A stretch of DNA of 64,000 bases from Bradyrhizobium sp. in8p8. GTDB taxonomy: Bacteria; Pseudomonadota; Alphaproteobacteria; Rhizobiales; Xanthobacteraceae. The stretch is taken from NCBI RefSeq assembly GCF_000426845.1, contig NZ_AUGD01000010.1:62001-126000 (forward strand), read 5' to 3'. Under the pieces are notes generated by a model. That model was not told where the DNA came from and did no database searches. It was given only the letters and a program-made list of their open reading frames with translations. Position 1 is the first letter of the stretch. Each line of letters begins with the position of its first letter. The position numbers were made by a program, and so were the translations under genes. This document shows, piece after piece, positions 16,998 through 26,521 of this stretch.

Positions 16998-17792
16998 GCC
17001 GGCTTCAGATAGCCGGCACGTCATCAGCGCCTTCGAGGTTCTGGTCGACGATAGAGGGTGTCGGCGAGACATCAGGTCAACGGTCGGATCGTTCTCCTTC
17101 ACGGTCCGGCAGAAGAAACGAGTTTTCTTCGTTCGGTGCGGGTATCCTTTTTGAGAGCCCCGCAATTTCGCAAGCAGCCTTCGGGCTCATGTGAAATCTG
17201 GTCCTGACGTGTTCGCCGACGCCCTCGTTCTCCTGAGGCCGGGGTATTGCCGGCATTCCTTTCCCCACATTGCTGATCTGACCGGGACGGCGCCCAGCTG
17301 ACGTCTCTGCCTCCGACCGTGGGCAGGCGAGGGTTGCGGCTTGACTTGCGCCGCTCGCGCGCCGCGTCTGGAGTTGCGGTGCCTTCGCCTGGCTCCGACG
17401 GGACAATCCAGCACACCGTGGCTTCTCGGTGGATCGCCGTTGTCTCTGGAAGCTGCATCACCGCTCTGGGAAGATGCGATGCGCGGCGCGCGATAGGCCA
17501 CAGCGCGCATCCGACTGCGCGTGATGGTTATCGATGTCCTGAATTCCAACGGTAAACCGAATCTGACGAATCGCAGAAGTGCCTGCAACTCAGGAGCTTT
17601 TTGGATTCCGCAGCTCGGCGTCGCACACCCGCGTTTACGTCTGCTTCATCGCGATACTTAAACTGCCATTCAAATTTGCCCGCCATCATCGTCTCCAACA
17701 AGCCGGCAAACGGCATGGGATGAGTCGAACAGCTTTTTGGACGGGAGCCGCGCTCGGGGGACGAGGCGGCATAAGAACAAAGGGGATGCGTG
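16998..17792. other. Gene-poor spacer after the H1-like gene
   Basis: The first bases hold two adjacent inverted repeats, AACTTC-N6-GAAGTT (16980-16997) and GCCGGC-N8-GCCGGC (16998-17017), which could end the H1-like transcript although no T-tract follows. The remaining 770 or so bases contain only short frames without protein-like composition on either strand; I see no RNA gene or mobile element. Confidence 0.5.
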
Positions 17793-18059
17793 ATGTTTCA
17801 GGGTACTTTCGATCTGGAGACGGCAACGCCGATCGATGCGAGCGCGCTGTCGGACGTGCTGTTCGAGCGCGGAATCTACTGGGCGAGCGGCCGCTCCGGG
17901 ATCGTCGATCTCGTCGCCGCGCACAAATGGTTCAACCTTGCCGCGTTGAAGGGCCGCAAGGACGCCGTAGCGCTGCGCCAGGAAGTCGCCGGGCAGATGT
18001 CGGAAGCCGAGATCTCGGCCGCACAGCGCGAGGCGAGGGCCTGGGTCTCCGCGCACTGA
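17793..18059 (+). CDS. Small Sel1-repeat-like protein
   Basis: The product is 88 aa. The middle, RSGIVDLVAAHKWFNLAALK followed by GRKDAV, matches one Sel1-like repeat (the AHKWFNLAA core is diagnostic), and the C-terminus MSEAEISAAQREARAWV is the helix typically following the last repeat in small alphaproteobacterial proteins of this kind. The N-terminus MFQGTFDLETATPIDASALS has no signal peptide, so a cytoplasmic location is likely. An ATG at 17793 is favoured over the GTG one codon before. Sel1 proteins act as protein-protein interaction scaffolds; the partner is unknown. Confidence 0.75.
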   Translation: MFQGTFDLETATPIDASALSDVLFERGIYWASGRSGIVDLVAAHKWFNLAALKGRKDAVALRQEVAGQMSEAEISAAQREARAWVSAH

Positions 18060-18148
18060 TGAGAATCGCACCTGCCCCCGTAGTCGCACGGGGCGGCCAG
18101 TTGCGCTGAAGCAAGTGTCTTCGTCTTGCCGCGCATAAACTGGGCGGT

Positions 18149-18388
18149 ATGGGCAACCAAGACACGAATGAACGATGGCTGCCGATTCAGATCGCTCCCG
18201 ATGAGTGCGATCTGGAGCTCGGACGTCTCGACAAGACCGGAATCTTGCCCTGGTCCTTTCCCTGCCGGCGGACGGACGGCGTGTGGTTCAATGTCTGGGC
18301 CGGCGAGGCCGTGCTGATATCGCCTTCGCATTGGCGGATCTGGCGATCTGGTATCTGGGTGCGGGCAGGCACGCGCGACTCGCGGTGA
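18149..18388 (+). CDS. Small conserved hypothetical protein (FPCRR...HWR motif)
   Basis: The product is up to 79 aa. The pattern DLELGRLDKTGILPWSFPCRR, then a Trp-Phe-Asn-Val segment and SPSHWRIW, resembles a family of very small Bradyrhizobium proteins I know with an FPCRR...GW.N...PTHWR.W layout. The residues after the HWR motif (RSGIWVRAGTRDSR) look unlike the family, so the 3' end may be degraded. It lies on the plus strand immediately beyond the 3' end of tRNA-Ser. No function is known. Confidence 0.5.
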   Translation: MGNQDTNERWLPIQIAPDECDLELGRLDKTGILPWSFPCRRTDGVWFNVWAGEAVLISPSHWRIWRSGIWVRAGTRDSR

Positions 18389-18454
18389 GCTCAGTGTGGT
18401 CACCATCGTTCTCAGGTGAAAGAACGCCTGGAACTTGATTGATTCTGCTGCCGA

Positions 18455-18547
18455 TGGCGGAGAGGGAGGGATTCGAACCCTCGATACAGCTTGAGACCGT
18501 ATGACGCTTTAGCAAAGCGTTGCCTTCAGCCACTCGGCCACCTCTCC
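18455..18547 (-). tRNA. tRNA-Ser (anticodon GCU)
   Basis: Read on the minus strand the sequence starts GGAGAGGTGGCCGAGTGG, has the anticodon loop with GCT in TTGCTAA, a long variable arm typical of class II tRNAs, the T arm GAGGG-TTCGAAT-CCCTC, and ends CCTCTCCG with an encoded CCA. The acceptor stem GGAGAGG/CCTCTCC is perfect. It decodes AGC/AGU serine codons. It is 93 bases including CCA. Confidence 0.96.
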
Positions 18548-19368
18548 GGTGCGAGCCTTATGCATCTAATTGCTCGCGCGGGTCAAATTGGAAGCGCGTG
18601 TTTCGCTCGAATTCCCAGTGAATTTCGAAACATAGGGGTGCTCTGAGCGGCCAAGAGCGTGGCGCCGCCAAGGCAGATCCGAGGCCTGTCCATGTGAGCA
18701 TGGATACAGGATGCTCTGTGGAGGGAGACTTCCTTGCTCCCCTCGATGTCCGATTTTCCCTTGAAGTTCAATGGTCTGCGAGAAGGCTAGGGAAGATTGA
18801 CCTCCCTGCGTCTTGTCTTGCGAGCTGCCGGCGCGATCCCGATCTTCGCCATCTCTATAAAGAGTCATTGCCGGCGCGCCAAAGGCATTGCGGCGACTGC
18901 GCTTACCGGGGCGAAGGCGCTGATGTCTGTCCATTGAGTCTCTTCGTGATTCCACGATTCGAGCGCGTCAAAGCCACTCCAGGCCGATGTCTTCAGAAGC
19001 GGCGCCCCATGTGGGGAACTTTGATGGCAAATGGAACCGCCTCAAAAACGTTAGTGAAAACAGTAGGTTGCAAGCGCGATCTGATCACATCTGCGTGTTA
19101 TTTGTGCAACACCCACCGGAAAACACGCTTCCTCGGCCCGTTTGGGAGCGTTCTCTTGTTGTGTGTGCAAGGCCGTTCGGTAATTGTGACTGAGCGACGG
19201 AGGGGGGCATCCCGAGGTCGTCCCGTTTAGGTCTTTCGCTTAAGTCCCTCGCGTTCATGCGGGTGTGTCCGAAGGCGCGAAGGGGCCCAAAGCGGTGATT
19301 TAGAGGGGGCTGGGGAATTGACCATCCGGTCAGTGACCTTCCCTGAAAGAGCAACTTGGAGGTTTAAC
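18548..19368. other. Spacer between tRNA-Ser and the porin gene
   Basis: No gene can be supported in these 820 bases. A hairpin CCTGTCCATG-TGAGC-ATGGATACAGG lies at 18684-18710. An open frame on the plus strand (about 18694-19230) has unnatural composition and no start signal. The last bases carry the porin ribosome-binding site GGAGGTTTAAC; the promoter of this highly expressed type of gene must lie within the final few hundred bases but I cannot fix it. Confidence 0.5.
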
Positions 19369-20886
19369 ATGAAGTTGGTTAAGAGCCTTTTGCTCGGCTC
19401 AGCGGCGGGTCTGATCGCCGTGGGCGGAGCGCAGGCAGCCGATCTCCCCGTGAAGGCCAAGGCGGTCGAATACGTGAAGATCTGCTCGCTGTACGGTGCG
19501 GGCTTCTACTACATCCCGGGCACTGACACCTGCATCAAGCTGGGTGGTTATCTCCGCGCTGAAGTCGCGCTGGGCACCAACAGCGTCTACAATGGCGCGT
19601 TCAACGGCGCTGCTGGCGCTCACAACCGCCTCAGCAACTACTACACGATGCGGGCTCGTCAGGATCTCAACATCGATACCCGCACCGCGACCGAATACGG
19701 CGTGGTTCGCACGTTCTTCGATGCGACCTTCTCGTGGACGACCGGCGGATACACCGGTGGCGGTACGACCGCATACGACTCGGCTCCGGCGGGTACCTCG
19801 GGCAACGGCTCGGTGGCCGGTGGTTCGCTCGGCGTGTACTACGCCTTCATCCAGTTCGCTGGCTTCACGATGGGTAAGGCGGTCTCCCAGTTCTCAGCTC
19901 CCTGGACCAACTATCCCGGTAACAACTTCGACGGTCTCGTCGGCGGCGGCGGCACGGTTACCGGCGTCAACCAGTTCACCTACACCGCTGACTTCGGTCA
20001 GGGCATCACGGCATCGTTCTCGGCGCAGGATCAGGTCCAGTACTATCAGGCTGGTATCAACAACCTCGCTGTTCCGGGCACCTTCGGCTACGGCACCAAC
20101 AACACCGCCGGCTCGCGCTCGCCGGACCTCGTCGCCATGGTTCGCGTGGACCAGGCTTGGGGTCTGTTCCAGGCGTCGGTTGCGGCGCATGAGAACCATG
20201 CGGGCTACTACGGAGCGACCGAACCCACCGGTCACCCCGGCGACAAGTGGGGTTGGGCGGCTCAGCTGGCTTTGTCGATCAAGAACATCCCGACGGGTGC
20301 GGGTGACACGATCAACATCCAGGGCGTCTATACCGACGGTGCGACCCGCTACAACATCCAGGACCTCGCCGGTGGCACCGGTGCCTGGACGAGCTATGGC
20401 AGCACCGGCCTGGCCGGCGCATATCAGAGCATCGGCATCGGTTTCGCACCTGACGCGGTGCACGTGACCGGTGGCGGCCTGGAGCTGGTCCAGACCTGGG
20501 GTATGCGCGGTGCGTACACCCACAACTGGGATCCGTACTGGAACACGGCTCTCTACGGTGCGTACGCTGGAGTTCGCTACACTGGCGCAGCGAAGACCGC
20601 GATGTGCGGCGTGGGCGGCACCGTGTCGGTTGCACTCGGCATTGCTTCGGCTGCCTGTAACCCCGACTACAACATCGCTCAGCTGGGTCTCATCACCCGC
20701 TGGACGCCGGTCAAGAACCTGACCTTCTCGGCCGACTTCAACTGGACCCATCTGGACCAGAAGTACGCAGCCGGAACGGTCACCGCTGCTGGCGCCAGTG
20801 CGGCGTTGGCTAAGCCCGTCGCGGCTTACGAGCTCAAGGATCAGGACTCGTTCACCCTGCTCCTCCGCGCTCAGCGCAACTGGTAA
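19369..20886 (+). CDS. Outer-membrane porin (alphaproteobacterial Porin_2 family)
   Basis: The product is 505 aa. A signal peptide MKLVKSLLLGSAAGLIAVGG ending AQA precedes ADLPVKAKAVEYVKICSLYG, the standard mature N-terminus of rhizobial porins. It continues with GAGFYYIPGTDTCIKLGGYL, alternating beta strands, YTMRARQDLNIDTRTATEYG and a C-terminal strand ending LLLRAQRNW with the aromatic residue needed for barrel insertion. It should form a 16-stranded trimeric channel for small solutes. The start was placed at 19369 because of the signal peptide and GGAGGTTTAAC upstream. Codon use is even more biased than in its neighbours, and a strong terminator follows; both fit high expression. Confidence 0.95.
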   Translation: MKLVKSLLLGSAAGLIAVGGAQAADLPVKAKAVEYVKICSLYGAGFYYIPGTDTCIKLGGYLRAEVALGTNSVYNGAFNGAAGAHNRLSNYYTMRARQDLNIDTRTATEYGVVRTFFDATFSWTTGGYTGGGTTAYDSAPAGTSGNGSVAGGSLGVYYAFIQFAGFTMGKAVSQFSAPWTNYPGNNFDGLVGGGGTVTGVNQFTYTADFGQGITASFSAQDQVQYYQAGINNLAVPGTFGYGTNNTAGSRSPDLVAMVRVDQAWGLFQASVAAHENHAGYYGATEPTGHPGDKWGWAAQLALSIKNIPTGAGDTINIQGVYTDGATRYNIQDLAGGTGAWTSYGSTGLAGAYQSIGIGFAPDAVHVTGGGLELVQTWGMRGAYTHNWDPYWNTALYGAYAGVRYTGAAKTAMCGVGGTVSVALGIASAACNPDYNIAQLGLITRWTPVKNLTFSADFNWTHLDQKYAAGTVTAAGASAALAKPVAAYELKDQDSFTLLLRAQRNW

Positions 20887-20910
20887 GTTTGGTCTAACGA
20901 CCTGACAGAG

Positions 20911-20945
20911 AGCCCCGGCGGGAAACCGCCGGGGCTTTTCCTTTT
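20911..20945 (+). terminator. Rho-independent terminator of the porin gene
   Basis: AGCCCCGGCGG-GAAA-CCGCCGGGGCT is a perfect 11-base stem with a GAAA tetraloop, 25 bases after the stop, followed by TTTCCTTTT. Confidence 0.9.
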
Positions 20946-21336
20946 GGCCCTGGGCGCCTGTGTTCTCGTCGTGCCGAGAGCGCGACCGCGCACCCCTTCT
21001 CGATGGTTCGGTGTGGCCCGATGCAGGCTGTCGTGGAGAGGGGATCCGTGCAAGTCCTGTCGACCGAGATGCATCGAGCAGGGATGCAGCATTGCCGGCC
21101 CGGCCATGCCAGCGCCTCATGGATCGCGAGCTGCAGCCGCCGCCTTCATTGTCGCGCGGCGGGTCTCGGCCGAAATGCTGATTGAACCGTGGCCGCCGCG
21201 CCGCTCGAGAGACCCGTCGAGCAGGCGTAAGCAGAAGGTCGCCGACCGCTGGACAGGTTCCGCCGGTTCAGCTCACTACCAGTCGGGCGCTTGCCGCCCT
21301 TGCTCCGGGGCTGCGAAGTGAAAGAGGGAACCGCTA
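20946..21336. other. Spacer between porin and transglycosylase genes
   Basis: These 391 bases separate two convergent genes. Open frames exist on both strands but none has a start signal, family similarity or natural composition. Nothing else is seen. Confidence 0.45.
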
Positions 21337-23841
21337 CTATTCCAGGCTGACCGCGCCGCGGCGCAGATCGGCCTCGATCTGCAGGCGCGTGCCCCCGCCG
21401 AAGCGGGCGCGGTAGACCTGAAGGTTTTCCATGATCCGCTGCACGTAGTTGCGCGTCTCGGAGAACGGAATCAGCTCGACCCAGTCGACCGCGTCCACCT
21501 TCGGGTTGCGCGGATCGCCGTAACGCTCGACCCACTTCTTCACGCTGCCGCGGCCGGCATTATAGGCGGCGAAGGTCATGATATAGGAGCCGCGATAGTC
21601 CTCGAGCAGCCCGCCGAGCTCGGCCGAGCCGAGCGTGGCGTTGTAGACCGAATCGTTCTTCAGCCGCCCCAGGTCGTATGTCGCGCCGTGGCGTTTGCAC
21701 ACGTAGCGGGCGGCGTCCGGGGTCACCTGCATCAGTCCATAGGCCTGCGCCGGCGAAACCACACGCGGATTGAACGCGCTCTCCTGCCGCGCGATCGCGT
21801 AGATGATGCTGCGCTCGACCTCGGGGCCGATCGGCGTGAACTGCGGAATGCCGTTGACGGGATAGGCGTAGAAGTCGAATGGCAGGCCGCGATTGAGCGC
21901 AGCCTTGCCGAGCAGCAGCATGCCGCGCGCGTCGCTGTAGCGCTGGGCGAGCTCGCCGAGGCCGGCGAGCGCCTCCGGGTCGCCATTCTCCCCCATGTCG
22001 GCGAGCATGGGCACCGCCAGCTCGCGCTCGTCGAGCTCATAGAGCAACTGCGCAGCGCGCACGATCTCCAGCCGCTCGGCGCCGCGCCCGCGCGGCTGGC
22101 TGTTGAGCTCGATCTGCGGCAGGCCGAGCTTGGCGCGGGCGAGCTGGCCGTAATAGCTGGTCGACTGCTCGGCGGCTCTCGCATAGGCGTTGCGCGCCTC
22201 TTGATGACGGCCCATTGCTTCCGCGGCGCGGCCCTGCCAATAGCCGGCGCGCGCCAGCGCGGTCGGATTGACGCTGCCGACCCCGATCCGCGCAAAGTGC
22301 TGGGCGGCGGTCGCGGGATCGTTGAGGAAGCGCAGCGCGATCCAGCCCGCGGTGAACTCCTGCTCCGTCTTGTAGATGTCGCGCGAGGGCAGTGCCGCAT
22401 CGCGCGCGATCAGGTACGCGCTGCGGAATTCCTCGGTGTCGATCATCTTGCGCGCCAGAAGGCGCCGCTCGATCCACCATTCGTCGAGATTGCGGAGGCG
22501 GCCCGGATCCTTCGGCGCGGACAGCATCAGCTGGGCGGCTTCAGTGAACTTCTCTTCGCGGCGCAGGAGCTGGATCTTGCTGAAGATGTAGCCGGTGTCA
22601 TTGTGCAGCTCACGCGGCACCGCGTCGAGCAGCGCCCGCGCGTTCGGCGCTTTCTTGACGGCGGCGATGCGGGCCCTTGCAAGCGCCACATAGCCTGCCC
22701 CGAGGCGCTTTGCGGCGCGGAGCGCCGCCTCGGTCTCGCTGCCGTAGAGCAGGGTGTCCATCCGCGCTTTCTGATCGCCCGGCGTGAGCAGGGCGCCGAA
22801 CTGGTCGAGCGCATTGTTCTCGGTGTCCTCCGACATCGGATCGCTGCGCCAGGCATCGCGCACCAGCCGCTCGGCATTGGCGCGGTCGCCACGTTCCAGC
22901 ATCGCCTTGGCGAGCATGAAGCGGCCCTTGGCGGAGATCGGGGACTCGTTCTCGAACCACGACCATGCGACCGAAGCGTCGCGCCTGTCGTCCCACATCG
23001 CAGCCTCGAGGCGCCGGCGCAGGAAGGTTTGCGACGGCCAGCTCGGATTGGCGGAGAGGAAGGCCCGATAGCGTTCCACCGTCGCGCCATTGTCGTCGCT
23101 GCGCAGGATGATCCATTCCGCGAGCTTCCGCGCAACCGGATCCGCGATCGAGGCGGCATGGTTGGTGGCGTCGGCGGCCTTGCGCTTGCGCACGAGCTCG
23201 ATGACGTTCTCCAGCGTGTCCTTGTCGGCTTGCGACGTCGACGAGGTCGCTGCGACCGCGGCCGGCATGGCCGGCTTGCGCGGTGCTGCGTGCTGGCGGG
23301 TCGCAGGGGCCAGCACGGGAGCCGCGAGCGGTTTGGCAACCGCCGCCGGGGCGGTCGGTCTGATGGTCGCCGTCGAAGCCGGAGCGGCCGCGGCTTTGGG
23401 GGCTGAACTGCTGGCAGCTGGATGCGTCTTTGGCGCGGCCGCAGGCTTGGGCGCTGCTGGTTTCGATGCCGCCGCGGGATTGGCAGCGGCCGCGGGTTTG
23501 GTGGCTGCCGCGGGCGTAAGCGCTGCCGCGGGCTTGGACTTGCCCTTCGCCGCTTCCCTGCCTGCGTTCTTGGTGGCGTCCTTGGCCGCCCCTTTACTCG
23601 CGCCCTTGGCCGTATCCTTCGGCGTTTCCTTGCCGGTTCCCTTGGACGAGTCCTTCCCAGCCGGCTTCACGGAGTTCTTGCTGGCCTCCGCGGTCGTGTC
23701 ATTGGACTTGGCCAAGGCAGCGCAACCGACCGACAGCCCTGCCATCAGGGAGACGATCAGGCCGAGGTATCGCCATGCGGCGCGAGGGAGGGAGATCACG
23801 GCGTTTCGTCGCCCCGAATCAGTCAAGTGGCCCAAGACCAA
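21337..23841 (-). CDS. Soluble lytic murein transglycosylase (Slt70-type)
   Basis: The product is 834 aa. An N-terminal hydrophobic segment (YLGLIVSLMAGLSVGCAALA) looks like a signal or lipoprotein signal peptide. Residues about 45-200 are a low-complexity Ala/Lys/Pro linker with repeated AAAKPAAA words. A long alpha-superhelical region follows (about 210-650). The catalytic domain (about 670-800) has IIYAIARQESAFNPRVVSPA with the catalytic Glu, AYGLMQVTPDAA, ATLGSAELGGLL and FAAYNAGRGSV. It cleaves peptidoglycan glycan strands to 1,6-anhydromuropeptides in the periplasm. A GTG 14 codons downstream is an alternative start. It is divergent from dapA across 190 bases; no functional link except that both concern cell-wall precursors and turnover. 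Confidence 0.93.
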   Translation of the reverse strand: MVLGHLTDSGRRNAVISLPRAAWRYLGLIVSLMAGLSVGCAALAKSNDTTAEASKNSVKPAGKDSSKGTGKETPKDTAKGASKGAAKDATKNAGREAAKGKSKPAAALTPAAATKPAAAANPAAASKPAAPKPAAAPKTHPAASSSAPKAAAAPASTATIRPTAPAAVAKPLAAPVLAPATRQHAAPRKPAMPAAVAATSSTSQADKDTLENVIELVRKRKAADATNHAASIADPVARKLAEWIILRSDDNGATVERYRAFLSANPSWPSQTFLRRRLEAAMWDDRRDASVAWSWFENESPISAKGRFMLAKAMLERGDRANAERLVRDAWRSDPMSEDTENNALDQFGALLTPGDQKARMDTLLYGSETEAALRAAKRLGAGYVALARARIAAVKKAPNARALLDAVPRELHNDTGYIFSKIQLLRREEKFTEAAQLMLSAPKDPGRLRNLDEWWIERRLLARKMIDTEEFRSAYLIARDAALPSRDIYKTEQEFTAGWIALRFLNDPATAAQHFARIGVGSVNPTALARAGYWQGRAAEAMGRHQEARNAYARAAEQSTSYYGQLARAKLGLPQIELNSQPRGRGAERLEIVRAAQLLYELDERELAVPMLADMGENGDPEALAGLGELAQRYSDARGMLLLGKAALNRGLPFDFYAYPVNGIPQFTPIGPEVERSIIYAIARQESAFNPRVVSPAQAYGLMQVTPDAARYVCKRHGATYDLGRLKNDSVYNATLGSAELGGLLEDYRGSYIMTFAAYNAGRGSVKKWVERYGDPRNPKVDAVDWVELIPFSETRNYVQRIMENLQVYRARFGGGTRLQIEADLRRGAVSLE

Positions 23842-24031
23842 GATCTAGCTGTATTTGATTGAATATGCGGACAAAATACCAACAGCCGCTTACCTCGGGC
23901 CGATTTGCACCATCACCGCGGCAAAATCGCGGCCTAAACGGTGCGTCACAGGGCAGCGGCCCTTTTACCGGCGGGACAGACCCGATATGAATGGGGCTTG
24001 CTCAAGAGATCGCCGCGTACGGAGGAAGTCC

Positions 24032-24922
24032 ATGGCAGCCAAGACGAAGTTCCGGGGGTCGTTCACCGCCTTGGTTACGCCGTTCAAGAACGGCTCACTG
24101 GACGAGGCGGCGTTCCGCTCTCTGGTCAACTGGCAGATTTCGGAGGGGACCAATGGCCTCGTCCCGGTCGGTACCACCGGCGAGAGCCCGACGCTCAGCC
24201 ATGACGAGCACAAGAAGGTCGTGGAATGGTGCATCGCTGAAGCCAAGGGCCGCGTGCCCGTGATCGCGGGCGCCGGCTCCAACTCGACCCAGGAGGCGAT
24301 CGAACTGTCGCAGCACGCCGAGAAGGCGGGCGCGGATGCCGTGTTGATCGTCACGCCCTACTACAACAAGCCGACCCAGGAAGGGATGTACCAGCACTTC
24401 AAGGCGATCAACGACGCGATCGGCATTCCGATCATCATCTACAACATCCCCCCGCGCTCGGTGATCGACATGTCGGTCGATACCATGAAGCGGCTTTGGG
24501 AATTGAACAACATCGCCGGCGTCAAGGACGCCACCGCCAGCATGGTCCGCGTGTCGCAGCAGCGTGCGGCCATGGGCGAGGACTTCAACCAGCTCTCGGG
24601 CGAGGACGCCACCATCATCGGCTACATGGCCCATGGCGGCCATGGCTGCATCTCGGTGACCTCGAACGTCGCGCCGCGCCTGTGCTCCGAATTCCACGCA
24701 GCCTGGCAGAAGGGCGACACCAAGGCTGCGCTTGCGATCCACGACAAGCTGATGCCGCTGCACAACAACCTCTTCATCGAGAGCAATCCGGCGCCGGTCA
24801 AGTACGCGATGTCGCTGCTCGGCAAGCTGGAGGAGACGCTGCGGCTGCCGATGGTACCGGTGTCCGAGCCGACCCGCGTTGCCGTGCGCAGCGCGATGGT
24901 GCACGCGGGGCTGATCAACTGA
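24032..24922 (+). CDS. dapA: 4-hydroxy-tetrahydrodipicolinate synthase
   Basis: The product is 296 aa. It is a TIM-barrel lyase with [53 protein letters not shown] (catalytic Tyr), the Schiff-base Lys in GVKDATASM and [20 protein letters not shown]. It condenses pyruvate with aspartate semialdehyde, the first committed step to lysine and meso-diaminopimelate. The start at 24032 is set by GGAGGAAGTCC; the open frame runs further upstream without similarity. The position beside a murein transglycosylase gene and upstream of mscL-smpB is usual in this group. Both promoters of the divergent pair lie in 23842-24031. Confidence 0.96.
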   Translation: MAAKTKFRGSFTALVTPFKNGSLDEAAFRSLVNWQISEGTNGLVPVGTTGESPTLSHDEHKKVVEWCIAEAKGRVPVIAGAGSNSTQEAIELSQHAEKAGADAVLIVTPYYNKPTQEGMYQHFKAINDAIGIPIIIYNIPPRSVIDMSVDTMKRLWELNNIAGVKDATASMVRVSQQRAAMGEDFNQLSGEDATIIGYMAHGGHGCISVTSNVAPRLCSEFHAAWQKGDTKAALAIHDKLMPLHNNLFIESNPAPVKYAMSLLGKLEETLRLPMVPVSEPTRVAVRSAMVHAGLIN

Positions 24923-24979
24923 GAGGCTGGCTTTTCCGGGGGGCGTCTCATGAGCGCGGTCGAGGAAAAGGGTAGGCGG

Positions 24980-25393
24980 ATGCTCAAGGAGTTCCGAGAG
25001 TTCGCCATGAAGGGCAACGTCGTCGACCTCGCGGTCGGCGTCATCATCGGCGCGGCCTTCGGTGCCATCGTCAACTCGCTGGTCGGCGACGTCATCATGC
25101 CGATCATCGGCGCCGTGACCGGCGGCCTCGACTTCTCGAACTACTTCACCCCCTTGTCGAAGGCGGTCACCGCCACCAACTTAGCTGATGCCAAAAAGCA
25201 AGGCGCCGTGCTGGCTTGGGGGAGCTTCCTCACGCTGACACTCAACTTCATCATTGTCGCCTTCGTGCTGTTCCTGGTGATCCGTGCCATGAACACGCTG
25301 AAGCGCAACGAAGAGGCGGCACCCGCCGCTCCCCCGAAGCCGACCGCCGAGGTCGAGCTTCTGACCGAGATCCGCGATCTCCTCAAGAAGTGA
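24980..25393 (+). CDS. mscL: Large-conductance mechanosensitive channel
   Basis: The product is 137 aa from the ATG at 24980. It begins [20 protein letters not shown], the conserved MscL N-terminal helix and TM1 with the pore-lining [16 protein letters not shown]2 is [20 protein letters not shown], followed by a cytoplasmic helix ending TEIRDLLKK. It forms a homopentameric channel in the inner membrane that opens under high membrane tension and protects against osmotic downshock. An ATG 30 bases upstream (24950) would add [10 protein letters not shown]; the internal start is preferred because family members begin there. After the stop, GCGCGC...GCGCGC repeats (25394-25430) can form a hairpin. 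Confidence 0.94.
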   Translation: MLKEFREFAMKGNVVDLAVGVIIGAAFGAIVNSLVGDVIMPIIGAVTGGLDFSNYFTPLSKAVTATNLADAKKQGAVLAWGSFLTLTLNFIIVAFVLFLVIRAMNTLKRNEEAAPAAPPKPTAEVELLTEIRDLLKK

Positions 25394-25452
25394 CGCGCGC
25401 GCTTCATCCTGACTGTTAGGATCCGCGCGCATCTCAATCAGGTTTGTCCGTG

Positions 25453-25926
25453 ATGGCCGATAAGAACGAACGTCCAATCAAGGTCATGGCGGAAAATCGC
25501 AAGGCCCGCTTCAACTATGCCATCGAGGACACGATCGAGGCGGGCATTGCGCTGACCGGCACCGAGGTGAAGTCGATCCGCAACGGCAAGAGCACGATCG
25601 CGGAGTCCTATGCCGATTCCAAGAACGGCGAGATCTGGCTGATCAATGCGACCATTCCCGAATATCTTCAGGGGAACCGCTTCAACCACGAGCCCAAGCG
25701 GCCGCGCAAACTGCTGCTCCACCGCCGACAGATCAACAAGTTGATGGGCGCGGTCGACCGCGAGGGCATGACGCTGATCCCGCTCAAGCTTTATTTCAAC
25801 GAGCGCGGGCGTGCCAAGCTGCAGCTGGCGGTTGCAAAAGGCAAGAAGCTGCACGACAAGCGCGAGTCCGAGAAGAAGCGCGACTGGAGCCGGGAGAAGG
25901 GACGGCTGATGCGGGCGAGGGGATGA
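25453..25926 (+). CDS. smpB: SsrA-binding protein SmpB
   Basis: The product is 157 aa. It has [20 protein letters not shown], the OB-fold core [37 protein letters not shown], and a C-terminal basic tail [20 protein letters not shown] that enters the mRNA channel during trans-translation. It binds tmRNA and rescues ribosomes stalled on damaged mRNA. The ATG at 25453 is chosen over one 9 bases upstream because family members begin MADKNERP. The tmRNA gene itself is not in this window. The peroxiredoxin gene starts 4 bases after its stop, so the two are co-transcribed. Confidence 0.96.
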   Translation: MADKNERPIKVMAENRKARFNYAIEDTIEAGIALTGTEVKSIRNGKSTIAESYADSKNGEIWLINATIPEYLQGNRFNHEPKRPRKLLLHRRQINKLMGAVDREGMTLIPLKLYFNERGRAKLQLAVAKGKKLHDKRESEKKRDWSREKGRLMRARG

Positions 25927-25930
25927 GCCG

Positions 25931-26521
25931 ATGAATCAACGGAACCTGCTCGAAGTTGATTGGAGCCAGATTCCCGCGCCCTCCGACGACGGCGGCGCCG
26001 CGCATCTGAAGGGTATGCCGCTGCCGCCGATCGACCTGCTCGCGACCGACGACACATCGGTCAGCCTATCGGCGCTGCGCGGCCGCACCGTCGTGTTCGC
26101 CTATCCCCGCACCGGCGAGCCGGGCAAGATCGCGCTGGTCGACGATTGGGACATGATCCCGGGGGCGCGCGGTTGCACGCCGCAGACGTGCGCATTTCGC
26201 GATCTCTACGCCGAGCTGAAAGCCGCCGGTGCCGCACACGTGTTCGGCCTCTCGACCCAGAGCAACCAATATCAGACCGAGATGGCCTCGCGCCTGCATC
26301 TGCCCTTTCCGGTGCTGTCGGACGAGAAGCTGGCGCTCACGCGCGCCTTGAACCTGCCGACCATGGAGGTTGCAGGCCTGACGCTGATCAAGCGCCTGGC
26401 GCTGATCATCGACGACGCCAGGATCACGCAAGTCTTCTATCCGGTGTTTCCGCCCGACCGGAACGCCGCGGACGTGCTGGACTGGCTGAGGGCAAATCCA
26501 GCCGACGGCATCAAAGCCTAA
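25931..26521 (+). CDS. Peroxiredoxin (AhpC/TSA-Bcp-like)
   Basis: The product is 196 aa. A thioredoxin-fold peroxiredoxin: LPPIDLLATDDTSVSLSALR, then VVFAYPRTGEPGK, and the peroxidatic cysteine in GARGCTPQTCAFRDLYAEL. The second Cys five residues later resembles the intrahelical pair of PrxQ/Bcp-type enzymes. VFGLSTQSNQYQTEMASRLH and FPVLSDEKLALTRALNLP complete the fold. It reduces peroxides in the cytoplasm. The typical PxxxTxxC motif is altered to the GCTPQTC form, which is seen in this subfamily. It is probably transcribed with smpB and ends in a 4-base tail-to-tail overlap with the uracil-DNA glycosylase gene. Confidence 0.87.
   Translation: MNQRNLLEVDWSQIPAPSDDGGAAHLKGMPLPPIDLLATDDTSVSLSALRGRTVVFAYPRTGEPGKIALVDDWDMIPGARGCTPQTCAFRDLYAELKAAGAAHVFGLSTQSNQYQTEMASRLHLPFPVLSDEKLALTRALNLPTMEVAGLTLIKRLALIIDDARITQVFYPVFPPDRNAADVLDWLRANPADGIKA

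Noticed and set aside
18694-19230. Open frame of 178 codons before the porin gene
   Set aside because: Odd composition, no ribosome-binding site and no family similarity; more likely part of a non-coding spacer. A very degraded gene remains possible.
24950-24979. Longer MscL start at the upstream ATG
   Set aside because: The added [10 protein letters not shown] precedes the conserved family N-terminus, and family members begin at the internal Met.
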